Notes: generated by a model from the letters alone, not told the origin. A DNA stretch of 64,000 nucleotides from Peribacter sp043814035 (GCA_043814035.1 JBDRKJ010000008.1:1-64000); one strand, 5' to 3'; shown: positions 34,391-42,140, counted from the first letter of the stretch. A program made the numbers and translations.

Positions 34391-35188
34391 GTGAATTTGG
34401 GAGACAGCATTCCAGAGAGCGCTACCCCTGAGCAGTCTTTTGCAGATTCTGTTATGAAGGGGCTTTCAGAAAATAGAAAGATTACCCTCGAAACAGTGTG
34501 TGAGATGGGGGATGGCGCTCAATCGTATCCCGTAGTTCTTGCGCGTTCTCAGGATTTCGATCCTTCAAAGCCAACTATTTTCATCTCTGCCGGGATGCAT
34601 GGTGATGAACCTGCAGGGGTCCATGCAGTAATTCGGTTTCTGAATACTGATCTCGATCAATACAGAGATCGATTCAACATCGTTGCTTTACCATGCCTCA
34701 ATCCCAGTGGATTTGATGCAGGTACACATAACACCGCATCGGGATTGAATATCAACGACCATTTTGGCAAACAGAGCGACGATGCCGTAATACAAGCCAT
34801 CGAGGCAAAGATCAAATCACTAGCACCATCTATTCTCCTTGCATTGGATCTTCATGAAGATAACTCGGGGGATCAGCTTGGATGCTATGCACATGAAATG
34901 ATATCGAGAGGTACTGATCGTATTGCTCATCAAGTGCTTGAAGTGTTAGCGCCAACAGATATCTGCCGACAGCCTGAAATTTACGGCGCACAAAATGCCA
35001 ACGGAGTGATTGAAGAGACCGTGGAAGATTCTCAGGGATCTTTGGGAAGATTAGATTTGTATTTGAAAACACATAGTACTCAACATGTTATGAGCATAGA
35101 AACACCAAGTGTATGGCCACTCGAGAAACGCATACAGGCTCATTTGGCAATGATCCACCGTGGCTTGGAAACCATCGAGAATGCTTAA
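34391..35188 (+). CDS. M14-type zinc carboxypeptidase or AstE/AspA-like deacylase
   Basis: A 265-residue enzyme with a GTG start; a TAATAT box ends seven bases before it. Zinc ligands: AGMHGDEPAG (His and Glu, about 68-77) and the later His in LDLHEDNSG; PCLNPSGFDAGTH and GLNINDHF are the Arg/Asn substrate-loop region. The end ETPSVWPLEKR has the likely catalytic Glu. Peptide or N-acyl amino acid substrates are possible. The gene is AT-richer than the neighbouring envelope operon and may have been acquired. Confidence 0.8.
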   Translation: MNLGDSIPESATPEQSFADSVMKGLSENRKITLETVCEMGDGAQSYPVVLARSQDFDPSKPTIFISAGMHGDEPAGVHAVIRFLNTDLDQYRDRFNIVALPCLNPSGFDAGTHNTASGLNINDHFGKQSDDAVIQAIEAKIKSLAPSILLALDLHEDNSGDQLGCYAHEMISRGTDRIAHQVLEVLAPTDICRQPEIYGAQNANGVIEETVEDSQGSLGRLDLYLKTHSTQHVMSIETPSVWPLEKRIQAHLAMIHRGLETIENA

Positions 35189-35440
35189 CGTTTGAAATGC
35201 GTGTGGTAACGAGGGACACTCTGGATTCTACCTCCTATCCTGGGAGGGCGATATTGCCTCTGTGAGAGGATCATCTGCGCAGCTCCGCTCCCTACTCCTT
35301 CGATGACTTAGCGCATGTCTAGGGCGCAAAAAAATGCCCTCTAGTGAGAGACAAAAAACGCGATGAGAAAACACGGGGCAAGGCTAGTCGGTTCCTTTGG
35401 AGGACGCGGAAGACGGGGTAGAGTTAGGTAGCTATTTTCT
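35189..35440. other. Intergenic region with hairpin
   Basis: No gene seen. An imperfect hairpin CTAGGGC...GCCCTCTAG with an A-rich loop at 35310-35335 lies between the convergent genes and may end transcription from the minus strand. Confidence 0.35.
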
Positions 35441-36169
35441 CTATTCTTCAGCATTGATATAAAAAAGTGCATGTTCTGGATAGTCGGCAACATCACGCAA
35501 CTGCAATACAAGCTTCGCAGAATCGTCAAATTTCTGATGCCGTGCAAAGACTTTTCCATCCTCATCGTAAACACGAAAATTCAGGCTTTGAAGCCAATGC
35601 ATGTCTTCTTCGGGTTTAACAGATACGCTAAATGTGACAGTATAATCTTTTGTCTCTAGTGCTGGAATGCTTGAGAGACCGAGTGTCACTCTGCATTTAG
35701 GCAATATGTTACTGCCAAATGATCGTGCTCCATCTTTTCTGAAACTGCCAGGTAACATTCGTAGCAGTACCTCTTTCGCTGTTGGTTCATCGGGATTTTT
35801 CAGCCTTTCGGAATATGTACGATCAGCAAGTGGTGCATCACTTTCCGCAATGGTTCGAATAAGTATATTCTTTTGTTCTTCACCAAGACCTCCAAGAAAG
35901 CGGAGAATCTGTCCCTGATCTAGATTCAGTTCTTCCTGTAGCAAGTCCATGAGTCGCTCTCTTGCGGGAGGTAGGCAACCTTTGTCAACAACCTTATCCA
36001 AGAACTCACCCAGATTACACATATTTCTTTCACCATAAACTACTACATTTTCCTTCCATTCATCACCCTCTTGAGACAGTTTTCTACCCGCGCTCAAACA
36101 AGCATCCACTAACTTTTTCACATGATCGAATCGGCTCTCGCCGCCTGTGTTCTTCGAATGCTCTGTCAT
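35441..36169 (-). CDS. Hypothetical protein
   Basis: A 242-residue soluble protein that I do not recognise. The N-terminal half is helical and charged (about 1-125). The C-terminal half looks beta-rich: CRVTLGLSSIP, KDYTVTFSVSVKPEE, LNFRVYDEDGKVFARH and KLVLQLRD, reminiscent of an immunoglobulin-like or C2-like fold, but this is only an impression. A perfect extended -10 (TGGTATAAT) ends six bases before the ATG. It is AT-rich and lies next to the tRNA-Met array. Confidence 0.6.
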   Translation of the reverse strand: MTEHSKNTGGESRFDHVKKLVDACLSAGRKLSQEGDEWKENVVVYGERNMCNLGEFLDKVVDKGCLPPARERLMDLLQEELNLDQGQILRFLGGLGEEQKNILIRTIAESDAPLADRTYSERLKNPDEPTAKEVLLRMLPGSFRKDGARSFGSNILPKCRVTLGLSSIPALETKDYTVTFSVSVKPEEDMHWLQSLNFRVYDEDGKVFARHQKFDDSAKLVLQLRDVADYPEHALFYINAEE

Positions 36170-36175
36170 TCCATT

Positions 36176-36184
36176 ATTATACCA
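36176..36184 (-). promoter_or_regulatory. Extended -10 promoter of the gene at 36169
   Basis: TGGTATAAT on the minus strand, six bases before the ATG. Predicts a leaderless mRNA. Confidence 0.7.
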
Positions 36185-36223
36185 TTAATAGCCATTTTGA
36201 GCCACTTACCTCTGTAGCGCATC

Positions 36224-36336
36224 TGGTGCCACGGGCTGGAATCGAACCAGCGACCCCAGGCTTATGAGTCCTGTGCGCTGCGCGCAGGTGATTATTTGAA
36301 TTGCCGCCTTCGGCGGCGCGACTGAGCTACCGTGAC
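36224..36336 (-). pseudogene. tRNA-Met(CAT) copy interrupted in the D arm (copy A)
   Basis: The CCA end, T arm, variable loop and anticodon arm (36224-36276) match the intact gene at 36652. Then about 40 extra bases, including the palindromes CTGCGCGCAG and GCCGCC-GAA-GGCGGC, separate it from the 5' end (GTCACGGTAGCTCAGTC). The acceptor can still pair through one G-T. It is probably a pseudogene; a processed insert cannot be excluded. Confidence 0.7.
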
Positions 36337-36366
36337 ATGCAAAAATGATGGCTTGCCATGAACGAG

Positions 36367-36382
36367 TCCCGCACGTGCGGGA
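36367..36382. repeat. Short palindrome TCCCGCACGTGCGGGA
   Basis: Perfect palindrome between tRNA-Met copies A and B; repeated identically at 36627-36642 between B and the intact gene, as part of a duplicated spacer of about 55 bases. Confidence 0.8.
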
Positions 36383-36391
36383 CGAGTCGAA

Positions 36392-36596
36392 TGGTGCCAC
36401 GGGCTGGAATCGAACCAGCGACCCCAGGCTTATTCCCCACTACGCCGCTTCGCGTCTTCGGGGGATCAAATATCTTCGGCTTCGCCCTTTGCCTGCGGCT
36501 CGGACTCAGCTCGAATTCAATTTGAGACTCCTGTGCGCTGCGTGCAGATGGTTTTTTGAATTGCCGCCTTCGGCGGCGCGACTGAGCTACCGTGAC
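36392..36596 (-). pseudogene. tRNA-Met(CAT) copy with two insertions (copy B)
   Basis: It shares the 3' half with the intact gene up to the anticodon loop. There about 90 extra bases split the anticodon loop region (36434-36523), and a second insert in the D arm is nearly the same as in copy A. It cannot fold as a tRNA without removal of both. Confidence 0.75.
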
Positions 36597-36651
36597 ATGC
36601 AAAAATGATGGCTTGCCATGAACGAGTCCCGCACGTGCGGGACGAGTCGAA

Positions 36652-36728
36652 TGGTGCCACGGGCTGGAATCGAACCAGCGACCCCAGGCTTATGAGTCCT
36701 GTGCTCTAACCGACTGAGCTACCGTGGC
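36652..36728 (-). tRNA. tRNA-Met(CAT), intact copy
   Basis: Acceptor GCCACGG/CCGTGGC, D arm GCTCAGTCGGTTAGAGC, anticodon loop CTCATAA (CAT), T arm GCTGGTTCGATTCCAGC, encoded CCA. The last anticodon-stem pair is A-G. Elongator Met is likeliest; CAT could also be a lysidine-modified tRNA-Ile. Confidence 0.9.
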
Positions 36729-36804
36729 ACGTGTTGACGCGAGTGGAAGGAACTGGTGGCCATCCGAGCACTCTTGTTTCCTAACGCCCCGCAGGCGGGG
36801 CTAG

Positions 36805-36823
36805 GCGACTGAGCTACCGTGGC
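36805..36823 (-). pseudogene. 5' fragment of tRNA-Met(CAT)
   Basis: GCCACGGTAGCTCAGTCGC equals the acceptor, D stem and start of the D-loop of the intact gene, then breaks off beside the palindrome GCCCCGCAGGCGGGG (36786-36800). Confidence 0.75.
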
Positions 36824-36929
36824 ACATGTGTAAGACTAGCAAAGGTGCTTTAAGAGCGGAAGCAAGAAGCCCCGCTTGCCATAAGAAATGTTGGCCGTTA
36901 GGCTGGCCATTCTCTTTCCCCCCTACGGT

Positions 36930-37355
36930 ATGAAACGTTCCATGCTTATTTCTCTGGCTCTCGGTAGCCTGATGCTCACTGCCTGCGGTCAGGCGAAGCC
37001 GGAAGCTGCGGGTGAGGGTTCCTCCTCCAGCTCTGTAGAGTCTGCAGCCGCGATGTCCGCAGTTTCTTCGGTTGAGGCCGAAGCACGCATCATTCGTGTC
37101 GAGGCTAGCAACTGGGAGTTCACGCCCGCGACCATCACCGCCGAGGTTGGCGAGAAGGTGAAGCTGGAGTTCGTGGGCATTGCCGGCGATCACGGCGTTG
37201 CTGTCCCCGATCTTGGGCTCGATGTTAAGTTCAATGAGGGCGAAACCGCCACGGTTGAACTGCCCACCGATACGGCCGGTACGTTCCCGTTCAAGTGCAA
37301 CGTGTTCTGTGGTGAGGGTCACCGCGAAATGACGGGAACCATCGTCATCGAATAA
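36930..37355 (+). CDS. Cupredoxin-domain lipoprotein with CuA-type ligand motif
   Basis: A 141-residue lipoprotein. The signal ends in the lipobox LTAC (Cys19), followed by a Ser/Ala/Glu linker to about 52. The cupredoxin fold has His88 in GDHGV and the cluster Cys123, Cys127, His131, Met134 in FKCNVFCGEGHREM, which is the CuA pattern C-x3-C-x3-H-x2-M of cytochrome oxidase subunit II. No membrane helices of COX2 are present and no oxidase gene is in the window. It may carry electrons or store copper outside the cell. The leader is pyrimidine-rich; a strong terminator follows. Confidence 0.88.
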   Translation: MKRSMLISLALGSLMLTACGQAKPEAAGEGSSSSSVESAAAMSAVSSVEAEARIIRVEASNWEFTPATITAEVGEKVKLEFVGIAGDHGVAVPDLGLDVKFNEGETATVELPTDTAGTFPFKCNVFCGEGHREMTGTIVIE

Positions 37356-37378
37356 GTACTCCCTTTATTGGTCCTGTT

Positions 37379-37404
37379 AGACGGGCGCAAGCGCCCGTCT
37401 TTTT
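37379..37404 (+). terminator. Strong rho-independent terminator
   Basis: AGACGGGCGC-AA-GCGCCCGTCT followed by TTTTG. Ends the cupredoxin transcript just before the convergent antiporter gene. Confidence 0.9.
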
Positions 37405-37405
37405 G

Positions 37406-38404
37406 TTATCCTCTCCACACGATGTACGCGATGTACGCGACGTAGGTGGTGAGCAGCAGCACCCCCTCCCAGCGACGAATGATGTACTGGTCGTGTTGCT
37501 TCCACCACAGGAAGATACGCTTGGCGGCCCAGCCGTTGTGGATGGTGAAGAAGAGCAGCACCGTCGCGACGATGACCATGATCAGGTCCGCGTTACTGGC
37601 GGGCGAGAAGGGAAGCGGTCGGATCGTTGCGCTCACACCAAGGACAAGGAAGATATTGAAGATGTTGCTGCCAACGATGTTGCCCACGGCGATATCCGCT
37701 TTCTTCTTGATGGCCGCGACAGCAGAGGTGGCGAGCTCCGGTAGCGAAGTGCCGATGGCGACGACGGTGAGGCCGATGAGTGCCTCTGAGAGCCCCAATG
37801 AGCGGGCAATAATCACAGCCGCATCTACAGTGAGCTTGCCGCCCGCCACCAGTCCGCAGAATCCCAGGAGAACCATTACGAAGGCGAAGGATGGAGAGAC
37901 AGGCTTCTTGCCATCTTCGAGCCCCTTGCTCGATTCCAACTGCAGGCCAGCGGTGTAGGCGAGAAAGATCACGAAGAAGCCAAGGAGTGCCAACCCATCG
38001 GAACGGCTCAGTTCAGAGTGCATGGCGCCGTCCACAAGCATGTCATTGGCCATGACGAAGAGCAGCACGGCTGCGAGTAAGCTAAAGGGGATCTCTTTGC
38101 GCACAGTCGAGCGCTGCACGATCACGGGGGTGATCATGGCCGAAATACCAAGAATCAGAAGGATGTTGGCCACGTTACTGCCGACCACGTTACCAATGGC
38201 AATGTCGCTGGCGCCCTGTGCGCTTGCCACAATATTCACGACGAGTTCCGGCGCGGACGTACCAAAAGCCACGATCGTGAGCCCGATGGCCAGATCCGAA
38301 ATGCCAAACCGTTTAGCAATGGTGGATGCGCCATCCACCAGCCAGTCCGCTCCTTTGACGAGGAGCACGAATCCAATAACGAGGAACAGCGCAGCGAAGA
38401 ACAT
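37406..38404 (-). CDS. Calcium/sodium antiporter (CaCA family, YrbG-like)
   Basis: A 332-residue transporter with about ten helices and the two inverted alpha repeats: GTSAPELVVNIVASAQG...GNVVGSNVANILLILG and GTSLPELATSAVAAIKK...GNIVGSNIFNIFLVLG. The Glu in each PEL and the Asn/Ser of the GSN motifs are ion ligands in this family. I chose the ATG at 38404 rather than 38455 because the extended -10 TGCTACAGT ends seven bases before it. Confidence 0.93.
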   Translation of the reverse strand: MFFAALFLVIGFVLLVKGADWLVDGASTIAKRFGISDLAIGLTIVAFGTSAPELVVNIVASAQGASDIAIGNVVGSNVANILLILGISAMITPVIVQRSTVRKEIPFSLLAAVLLFVMANDMLVDGAMHSELSRSDGLALLGFFVIFLAYTAGLQLESSKGLEDGKKPVSPSFAFVMVLLGFCGLVAGGKLTVDAAVIIARSLGLSEALIGLTVVAIGTSLPELATSAVAAIKKKADIAVGNIVGSNIFNIFLVLGVSATIRPLPFSPASNADLIMVIVATVLLFFTIHNGWAAKRIFLWWKQHDQYIIRRWEGVLLLTTYVAYIAYIVWRG

Positions 38405-38411
38405 TGCGAAG

Positions 38412-38420
38412 ACTGTAGCA
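38412..38420 (-). promoter_or_regulatory. Extended -10 promoter of the CaCA antiporter
   Basis: TGCTACAGT on the minus strand, seven bases before the ATG at 38404; it decides the start. Confidence 0.65.
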
Positions 38421-38453
38421 TGTGCTTGTCTCTCCTTCCATGCTTTCAGTACC

Positions 38454-38966
38454 ATGGGGGCAATGACAGCTGCAAAGAAATCCCAACCGGCTCAGGGGTC
38501 GCCTGAAATTGCAAAACTTCAGGCAGAGTGTGCCGCCTTCAAACAGGAGGCTGATCGACTCAAGGATATCGCGGGCCGTGCGCAGGCGGATCTGCAGAAT
38601 GCGAAGGAGCGTCTTGAACGCGAACGGCAGAATGTGAGCAAGTTTGCCCTGGCCGAAGCGTTGACGCGGCTCCTCCCCACGATCGATAACTTTCAGCGTG
38701 CGTTTCAGCATCTGCCGCAGGAGCTTACAGAGAACGAGTGGGTGAAGGGTGTTGCTGCGATCGAACAGGAGCTCGTGAAGCAGGTGACGGAGCTGGGCTT
38801 ACAGAAGATAGAAGCACTCGGTCAGCCGCTCGATCCAAGCAAGCACGAGGTGCTGCAGACGGGGCCGGGGGAGCAGGACACAGTGGTGGAGGTCTTCGAA
38901 GAAGGTTACGAATTCAACGGCCGTGTGCTGCGACCGGCAAAGGTGAAAGTGGGAGATGGTCAATGA
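38454..38966 (+). CDS. grpE: Nucleotide exchange factor GrpE
   Basis: A GrpE of 170 residues (167 if the ATG at 38463 is used). A long coiled coil (SPEIAKLQAECAAFKQEADR onward) leads to the dimer domain with RLLPTIDNFQRAF, and the C-terminal beta domain has the signature HEVLQTGPGEQDTVVEVFEEGYEFNG in its usual place. It releases ADP from DnaK; dnaK and dnaJ are not in the window. The end overlaps murD by seven bases, tail to tail. Confidence 0.93.
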   Translation: MGAMTAAKKSQPAQGSPEIAKLQAECAAFKQEADRLKDIAGRAQADLQNAKERLERERQNVSKFALAEALTRLLPTIDNFQRAFQHLPQELTENEWVKGVAAIEQELVKQVTELGLQKIEALGQPLDPSKHEVLQTGPGEQDTVVEVFEEGYEFNGRVLRPAKVKVGDGQ

Positions 38967-40264
38967 CCGATGGCTTGTGCAAAACATTCCCCGCGCTCCT
39001 CGAAATTTTTGAAGGAGCCATAACTCGGGGAGGCGGGAGAGAGGAGGACGATGGGATAGCTGGTAGCTGGTAGCTTGTAGCTTGTAGATCGTTGCTTTGC
39101 GAGTGTCACAGCTTCTTCCATGGTCTTCGCATCGAAGATGCGTGCCTGGGTCTTGGTTTTTTCGAGTGCCTCCCGTATTCGCTTGCCGCTTTTGGGCAGG
39201 AGGATGACAGATTGTACCTTCGAGCGGGCAAGTCGCTTTGCGAGCGGTGTGAAATCACATCCTCGATCCTGCCCTCCGAGGATGATCGTGGCAACGCGGT
39301 CTCCCAGCGCATCGAGTGCGGCGATGGCGGACTGTGGCGTTGTCGAGATGGAGTCATCCACCCACTCAATGTCGTGCCGCATGCCGAGTGACTGCAGACG
39401 GTGGGGTAGGGGAGCGAAGGAGCGGGTTGCTGCGATTGAGACATCTGTCGATACCTTAAGCTCGCGGCAGACGAGGAACGCCGCAGCGATGTTGCTTAAG
39501 TTGTGCGTGCCGACGAGGTGTGTTTCTTCGATGGCGAGTGGGGCATCGGCCGTCGAGAAGGGAATACGCCTGCCTTTGCTCTCCTCTGCAATCTCTTGCG
39601 CTCCTGCAGAGTCGAAGGCGAAGAAGACGGTGTCCTCCTTCTTCTGGAAGCGCGTGATGTGCTTCTTCGCCTCTTTGTACGCCTCCACCGATCCATGGTA
39701 GTCGAGATGCTCAGGGAAGAACGCCGTCACTACCGCAATGGGCGGGCTCACTGTGAGGTCCATAAGCTGGTAGCTGCTTAGCTCCATCACGAAAATCGTG
39801 TCTGGCGCGGCATCGGCAATGTGTGCAATGGCGGGCTCTCCTATGTTGCCGACGAGCACACTCTTCTTGCCAGCAGTCTTCAAGATCGTGTGAATGAGGC
39901 TTGCTGCGGTGCTCTTGCCTTTGGATCCCGTGATGCCGACGACCGTCGCTTCGGAGCTGGCGATCGAATCGAAGAAGATTTGGGTTGAAGTGATGAGCTT
40001 TGCGCTATGAACTTTGAGTTCCGGCAGTGGCGGGATGCCCGGAGATTTAATGAGCACGTCGAATTTTTCGAGATTGTGTAACCATCCGCTTCCTACCTGT
40101 AGCCAGTGTGCTGATCCGGCAGGGAGCGTCACAGCCTCATCCTTGTCCGCTACCGTGATCTCGCAACCGGGAGCGTGTTCCTCGAGTGCCTTGAGCATGG
40201 CCTGACCCTCGCGACCAAAACCGAGGATACAAATCGATTTGCCGGCGAGCTCAGTGATTTTCAT
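38960..40264 (-). CDS. murD: UDP-N-acetylmuramoyl-L-alanine--L-glutamate ligase (MurD/MurD2-type)
   Basis: A 434-residue Mur ligase. The N-terminal UDP-binding Rossmann has ICILGFGREGQAMLKAL (11-27), the ATP loop is VGITGSKGKSTAASLIHTIL (about 111-130), and ELSSYQL, FPEHLDYHGSVEAY and DDSISTTPQSAIAAL follow. It starts inside the stop of murL (ATGA). MurL epimerises a terminal L-Glu, so this enzyme is probably MurD2, which adds L-Glu instead of D-Glu; that is inferred from context. Residues 394-403 (TSYKLPATSY) come from an AGCTGGT repeat. Confidence 0.9.
   Translation of the reverse strand: MKITELAGKSICILGFGREGQAMLKALEEHAPGCEITVADKDEAVTLPAGSAHWLQVGSGWLHNLEKFDVLIKSPGIPPLPELKVHSAKLITSTQIFFDSIASSEATVVGITGSKGKSTAASLIHTILKTAGKKSVLVGNIGEPAIAHIADAAPDTIFVMELSSYQLMDLTVSPPIAVVTAFFPEHLDYHGSVEAYKEAKKHITRFQKKEDTVFFAFDSAGAQEIAEESKGRRIPFSTADAPLAIEETHLVGTHNLSNIAAAFLVCRELKVSTDVSIAATRSFAPLPHRLQSLGMRHDIEWVDDSISTTPQSAIAALDALGDRVATIILGGQDRGCDFTPLAKRLARSKVQSVILLPKSGKRIREALEKTKTQARIFDAKTMEEAVTLAKQRSTSYKLPATSYPIVLLSPASPSYGSFKNFEERGECFAQAIGH
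39059..39089. repeat. AGCTGGT/AGCTTGT tandem repeat in murD
   Basis: Four 7-base units in a row, in frame in the C-terminal domain of murD. Same family as at 30418 and 20969. Confidence 0.85.
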
Positions 40265-41592
40265 TGAAGGAGCGAAGAGAACGGAGCAGGGATACAGTGC
40301 TCGGAGCTTGGCTTCAGTGCTTCTTCAATGATCTTCTTCGGTTGCTTGAGCGTAGGCAGCACATGCTCGACGAAGAGCTTCATCGCCTTGCTCTGATCCA
40401 GATCACCACGCTCGTGCGCGAGTAGGAAGGCGGCAATTGTTTCTTCGGGTGTGCCCACGCATTCGAAGGGTTTGAATCCTTCGAGCCCCAAGAGTTGTCG
40501 GAAAGTGGGGAGCAGTTGTTCTTTGTCGAAGAGATTCTCGCCGAATACTTCCAAGAGTGTCTTCTGTGGCAGGAAAGCGGCAAGCATCGTGAATACGAAT
40601 GCGCACTTGGGGCAGGTACCGCACCAGCGTGACGCCTGTTTTTTGCCGAGGATCTTCCAATTGGCGTTGCAACTGGTGGTAACAGAGAAATACTGCGGCA
40701 GCGTGGCGAAGATCTGTGTGATTTTCAGCTCACTCAATGGTCGCAGCAAACTGAAGTACTCCACGGCAGAACCACTCTCTTGCAGAGAGGTGCGCAGCAT
40801 TCGCTCGCATTCCAGGCTCTTGCTCCACTGGTGATTGATCTTCGTACCGAGATATTCCACGTTGCCTTCATTGGCACTGCGCTCGTTACTCATCACGACC
40901 GCATCGAATCCATAGAGCTCCGCGATGACCGCAGCGAGGAGTGAAAGATACGCGGTGACGGGAACATGGCCGTTGAGCGCGCCCTGTGCATTGAGGTCAA
41001 AGAGCTCCGGGGCTAAATGACGTTCTACGGTGAGCAGCGGTAATCCTGCGATCTCTGCTGTCTGTTTAATAAGTGGATGGTGGCCGATGCGCAACAGCGT
41101 GATGTCGTACCCGGCCTTCTTTAAGAGCTCCACGGTGACGGTGGAATCTTTGCCGCCACCGATGGGAACGAGGATTCGAGCCCCTCTCCCGTCGCTCCGC
41201 GCCACCCTCTCCCGCGGGGAGAGGGCAGGGGAGAGGGGTGAATATGGGAAGTGAATGAGATCACGGAAGTCGATCTGGTTTCGGAAAAAGAATTCCCCAA
41301 GACCTTTGGTGTAGACCGTGTTCCAGAAGTCCGCCTGTTCATCGGTCAGATTTCCGGATCGAATTTCGATTTGCTTGGGGCAGCAGGTTTTGTAGTAACT
41401 GATGCCGCCGATCAGGTGCAACGCATGGAGGGCGTGGGGCGTAGGGGATAGGGCGTAGGGTTTTTCCGGGTGTGGGAGGAGGAGGGTTTCGGTGAAATAA
41501 ACTTCGTCATCCAGGGAATAATGCAGTTCAATTTTCCCCGTCTCCGGATCGAAGACGTGAGAATCGAAGATGAAGGTCTGGTATTGTTTCAT
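40261..41592 (-). CDS. murL: UDP-MurNAc-L-Ala-L-Glu epimerase, MurL family
   Basis: A 443-residue protein. The N-terminus (YQTFIFDSHVFDPETGKIEL, then YFTETLLL) and the ATP-binding loop LVPIGGGKDSTVTVELLKKAG (GGGKDS at 145-150) fit MurL, which epimerises the terminal L-Glu made by MurD2. SNERSANEGNV and a Cys cluster (WCGTCPKCAFVF) are further family marks. Two stretches are repeat-derived: 46-57 (YALSPTPHALHA) and 116-137 (YSPLSPALSPRERVARSDGR). TATCAT ends nine bases before the ATG. It overlaps murD by ATGA, so the two are co-translated. Confidence 0.85.
   Translation of the reverse strand: MKQYQTFIFDSHVFDPETGKIELHYSLDDEVYFTETLLLPHPEKPYALSPTPHALHALHLIGGISYYKTCCPKQIEIRSGNLTDEQADFWNTVYTKGLGEFFFRNQIDFRDLIHFPYSPLSPALSPRERVARSDGRGARILVPIGGGKDSTVTVELLKKAGYDITLLRIGHHPLIKQTAEIAGLPLLTVERHLAPELFDLNAQGALNGHVPVTAYLSLLAAVIAELYGFDAVVMSNERSANEGNVEYLGTKINHQWSKSLECERMLRTSLQESGSAVEYFSLLRPLSELKITQIFATLPQYFSVTTSCNANWKILGKKQASRWCGTCPKCAFVFTMLAAFLPQKTLLEVFGENLFDKEQLLPTFRQLLGLEGFKPFECVGTPEETIAAFLLAHERGDLDQSKAMKLFVEHVLPTLKQPKKIIEEALKPSSEHCIPAPFSSLLQ
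41176..41240. repeat. Palindromic repeat inserted in murL
   Basis: CCCCTCTCCCGTCGCTCC...CCCTCTCCCGCGGGGAGAGGGCAGGGGAGAGGGG: a strong inverted repeat whose translation LSPALSPRER is well known from repeat-derived inserts in many bacteria. It lies just before the ATP loop and stays in frame. Confidence 0.85.
41428..41462. repeat. GGGCGTAGGG repeat in murL
   Basis: GGGCGTGGGGCGTAGGGGATAGGGCGTAGGG in frame near the murL N-terminus. Similar runs are at 11333, 31964 and 63931. Confidence 0.8.
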
Positions 41593-41674
41593 GAAGAGAT
41601 CCAATGATAGCGGGATTTTCCGAATGGTGAGGGGGTCTTTTCGAGGAAATTGTGGTTGCGTGAGCATGCAGGAG

Positions 41675-41683
41675 TGCTACAAC
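41675..41683 (+). promoter_or_regulatory. Extended -10-like box of the gene at 41691
   Basis: TGCTACAAC, seven bases before the ATG. The last base departs from consensus. Confidence 0.4.
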
Positions 41684-41690
41684 ATCCTCA

Positions 41691-41906
41691 ATGGACTTAG
41701 GTTCTCCTTCGGAGGAAGAGCGAACGAGCATTCTTGCTCACCTTGAGGCGGTGGAGAAGGATATCAGACAGGGAAAAATCTCAATGGAGGGTAGCTGTGG
41801 TGCGATGCGGAAACGCCGGGTAGTGACAGAGGTTTGCAGACGTCTTGGAGTGAATAGCGCAGAAACAAGTCTAAAAGTGTATACAGTACTAAGGTCTCGG
41901 GAGTAG
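41691..41906 (+). CDS. Small hypothetical protein
   Basis: A 71-residue soluble, charged protein. Predicted helices: EEERTSILAHLEAVEKDIRQ and RRVVTEVCRRLGVN, the second followed by SAETSLKVYTVLRS, which could be a small helix-turn-helix. No family recognised. It is divergent from murL with about 100 bases between the starts, and has a box in the leaderless position. Confidence 0.5.
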   Translation: MDLGSPSEEERTSILAHLEAVEKDIRQGKISMEGSCGAMRKRRVVTEVCRRLGVNSAETSLKVYTVLRSRE

Positions 41907-41984
41907 CAATCGATCTGATCGTCGTCTTTCCGTGTTTTGGGAGAAGTTGTAGGATGAGCCCGTGCCGGAATGGCGCCCTCCTTC

Positions 41985-42020
41985 GCCCCGCATTTGCGGG
42001 GCTTCGGACGGGCAGGGAAT
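41985..42020. repeat. GC palindrome before tRNA-Leu
   Basis: GCCCCGCATTTGCGGGGC followed by TTCGGACGGGCAGGGA, the same pair of elements seen in inverse order near 14200 and 16650. Confidence 0.7.
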
Positions 42021-42053
42021 TGATGGACCTGCCTGCTGGAGAGTGCCGTCCAA

Positions 42054-42140
42054 GCCATGGTGGCGGAATGGTATACGCGCGCGACTCAAAATCGCGTTCC
42101 CGAAAGGGATTGTGGGTTCAAGTCCCACCCATGGCACCAT
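42054..42140 (+). tRNA. tRNA-Leu(CAA)
   Basis: Class II tRNA of 87 bases: acceptor GCCATGG/CCATGGC, anticodon loop CTCAAAA, long variable arm (GTTCCCGAAAGGGAT), T arm GTGGGTTCAAGTCCCAC, encoded CCA. Confidence 0.95.

Noticed and set aside
35341..35574. 77-codon minus-strand frame
   Set aside because: It overlaps the end of the gene at 35441 in another frame and has no supporting start signal.
36224..36728. CRISPR-like array: a repeated 40-50 base sequence three times with unequal spacers
   Set aside because: The repeated unit is the 3' half of a tRNA-Met gene, the spacing is irregular (about 168 and 260 bases), and no cas gene is near.
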